Assembly (NCBI RefSeq): GCF_013085345.1
Contig: NZ_JABFAJ010000019.1
Span: 1 to 64,000, forward strand
Reading direction: 5' to 3'
DNA length: 64,000 nucleotides
Source of the DNA: Isoptericola sediminis
GTDB taxonomy: Bacteria; Actinomycetota; Actinomycetes; Actinomycetales; Cellulomonadaceae
In this document: piece after piece, positions 63,771-64,000 of the stretch
Layout of the letters: each line of letters begins with the position of its first letter
Numbering within the stretch: the first letter of the stretch is position 1
Position numbers and translations under genes: made by a program
Notes under the pieces: generated by a model
The model's input: only the letters and a program-made list of their open reading frames with translations
The model's database searches: none
Told to the model about the DNA's origin: nothing

Positions 63771-63793
63771 CGGATCTTTCAGGGACCTGACCC

Positions 63794-63940
63794 ATGCCTA
63801 CTCAAGCGACCGCTCGATGGACCTACCGTCCGCTGAGCGAAGCCCAGATCTCAGCACTCGCCACGCTGCTGTTCGGCGACGAGAAGCCGACCACCGACAC
63901 CCCGCCCGCGACGCAGCGTCGGGGAGGTGGCCCGCGATGA
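63794..63940 (+). CDS. Small hypothetical protein at right edge
   Basis: A 48-residue frame starting at ATG 63794 with AGGGA about 9 nt upstream. It reads as a short amphipathic helix region (RPLSEAQISALATLLFGDEKP) and a disordered PTTDTPP/RRGGG tail. No family recognised. It overlaps the next frame by ATGA, which supports it being real. Structured repeats lie directly upstream. Confidence 0.5.
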   Translation: MPTQATARWTYRPLSEAQISALATLLFGDEKPTTDTPPATQRRGGGPR

Positions 63941-64000
63941 ACTCACGGCTGCCCTCCCAGGACGGCGAAGTTCGCTACTTCGGCCCCGACACCAACTACA
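63937..64000 (+). CDS. Hypothetical protein, 3' part beyond window
   Basis: An open frame from ATG 63937, overlapping the preceding stop by 4 nt and running off the right edge. Only 21 residues are visible (MNSRLPSQDGEVRYFGPDT start), too few to assign. Confidence 0.45.
   Translation, partial: MNSRLPSQDGEVRYFGPDTNY

Larger units (their letters stand above)
63363..63793 (+). other. Gene-poor interval with hairpin and tandem repeats
   Basis: No convincing gene in these 431 bases. It contains the hairpin at 63512..63553, an imperfect 60-bp tandem repeat from about 63652, and a stem-loop at 63745..63759 before the small ORF at 63794. It may be the leader or control region of the ORFs at the right edge. 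Confidence 0.6.

Overview
The window is 64 kb of very GC-rich DNA with densely packed, often 4-nt-overlapping genes and actinobacterial marker families: a WhiB-era style DUF3117 protein, an acyl-CoA carboxylase epsilon subunit, a SigE-RseA-HtrA-TatB block, LytR-CpsA-Psr and tad genes, and a DtxR-type box. Gene order and protein style fit a Micrococcales actinobacterium, perhaps near Cellulomonadaceae/Promicromonosporaceae; the genus is inference. Several blocks follow the order I recall from Mycobacterium tuberculosis (Rv1205-Rv1224, Rv3279c-Rv3285, Rv3303c-Rv3319), joined differently.

Layout. 1-7.4 kb: two tandem LPRTG-anchored multi-domain surface proteins with duplicated promoters, the first cut by the window edge. 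7.5-9.6 kb: LOG-family protein, FolP2-like protein, DUF3117 protein. 9.6-16.5 kb: O-methyltransferase, then envelope-stress genes sigE, rseA, htrA, tatB, followed by trpS, a 2H phosphoesterase and a BrkB-type membrane protein. 16.5-20 kb: sdhCDAB on the minus strand. 20.2-32.8 kb: mannose-1-phosphate guanylyltransferase, an M20 amidohydrolase, and a long nucleoside uptake and salvage cluster (BMP lipoprotein, ABC ATPase, two permeases, cytidine deaminase, thymidine phosphorylase, adenosine deaminase, DeoC), then a siderophore-interacting protein. 32.9-37.7 kb: phosphohexomutase, purine nucleoside phosphorylase, a flavoprotein lacking the redox cysteine pair, and a secreted unknown. 37.9-50.6 kb: acyl-CoA carboxylase genes (alpha, beta, epsilon) with Maf, AEC transporter, DUF885, a protein phosphatase, unknowns and the divergent biotin ligase. 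50.6-57.3 kb: class III cyclase, YedK/HMCES-like protein, MFS exporter, LCP protein, LysE exporter, aminotransferase. 57.4-64 kb: a small membrane protein, tadA-tadB-tadC with tadC ending in an abnormal tail, and then a compositionally different accessory stretch with a membrane protein, a DUF4145 protein, an unusual 60-bp tandem repeat and small ORFs at the right edge.

How parts work together. The nucleoside cluster forms a complete path: capture and import of nucleosides, deamination, phosphorolysis to base plus sugar phosphate, sugar-phosphate isomerisation and aldol cleavage. The carboxylase cluster provides carboxylase subunits plus the ligase that biotinylates them. The SigE block couples an autoregulated sigma factor to its anti-sigma factor and a membrane protease. 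A recurring property is a TANNNT -10 box 5-9 nt before the start codon, which indicates many leaderless mRNAs and was used here to choose starts. No tRNA, rRNA, CRISPR array or complete insertion sequence was recognised.
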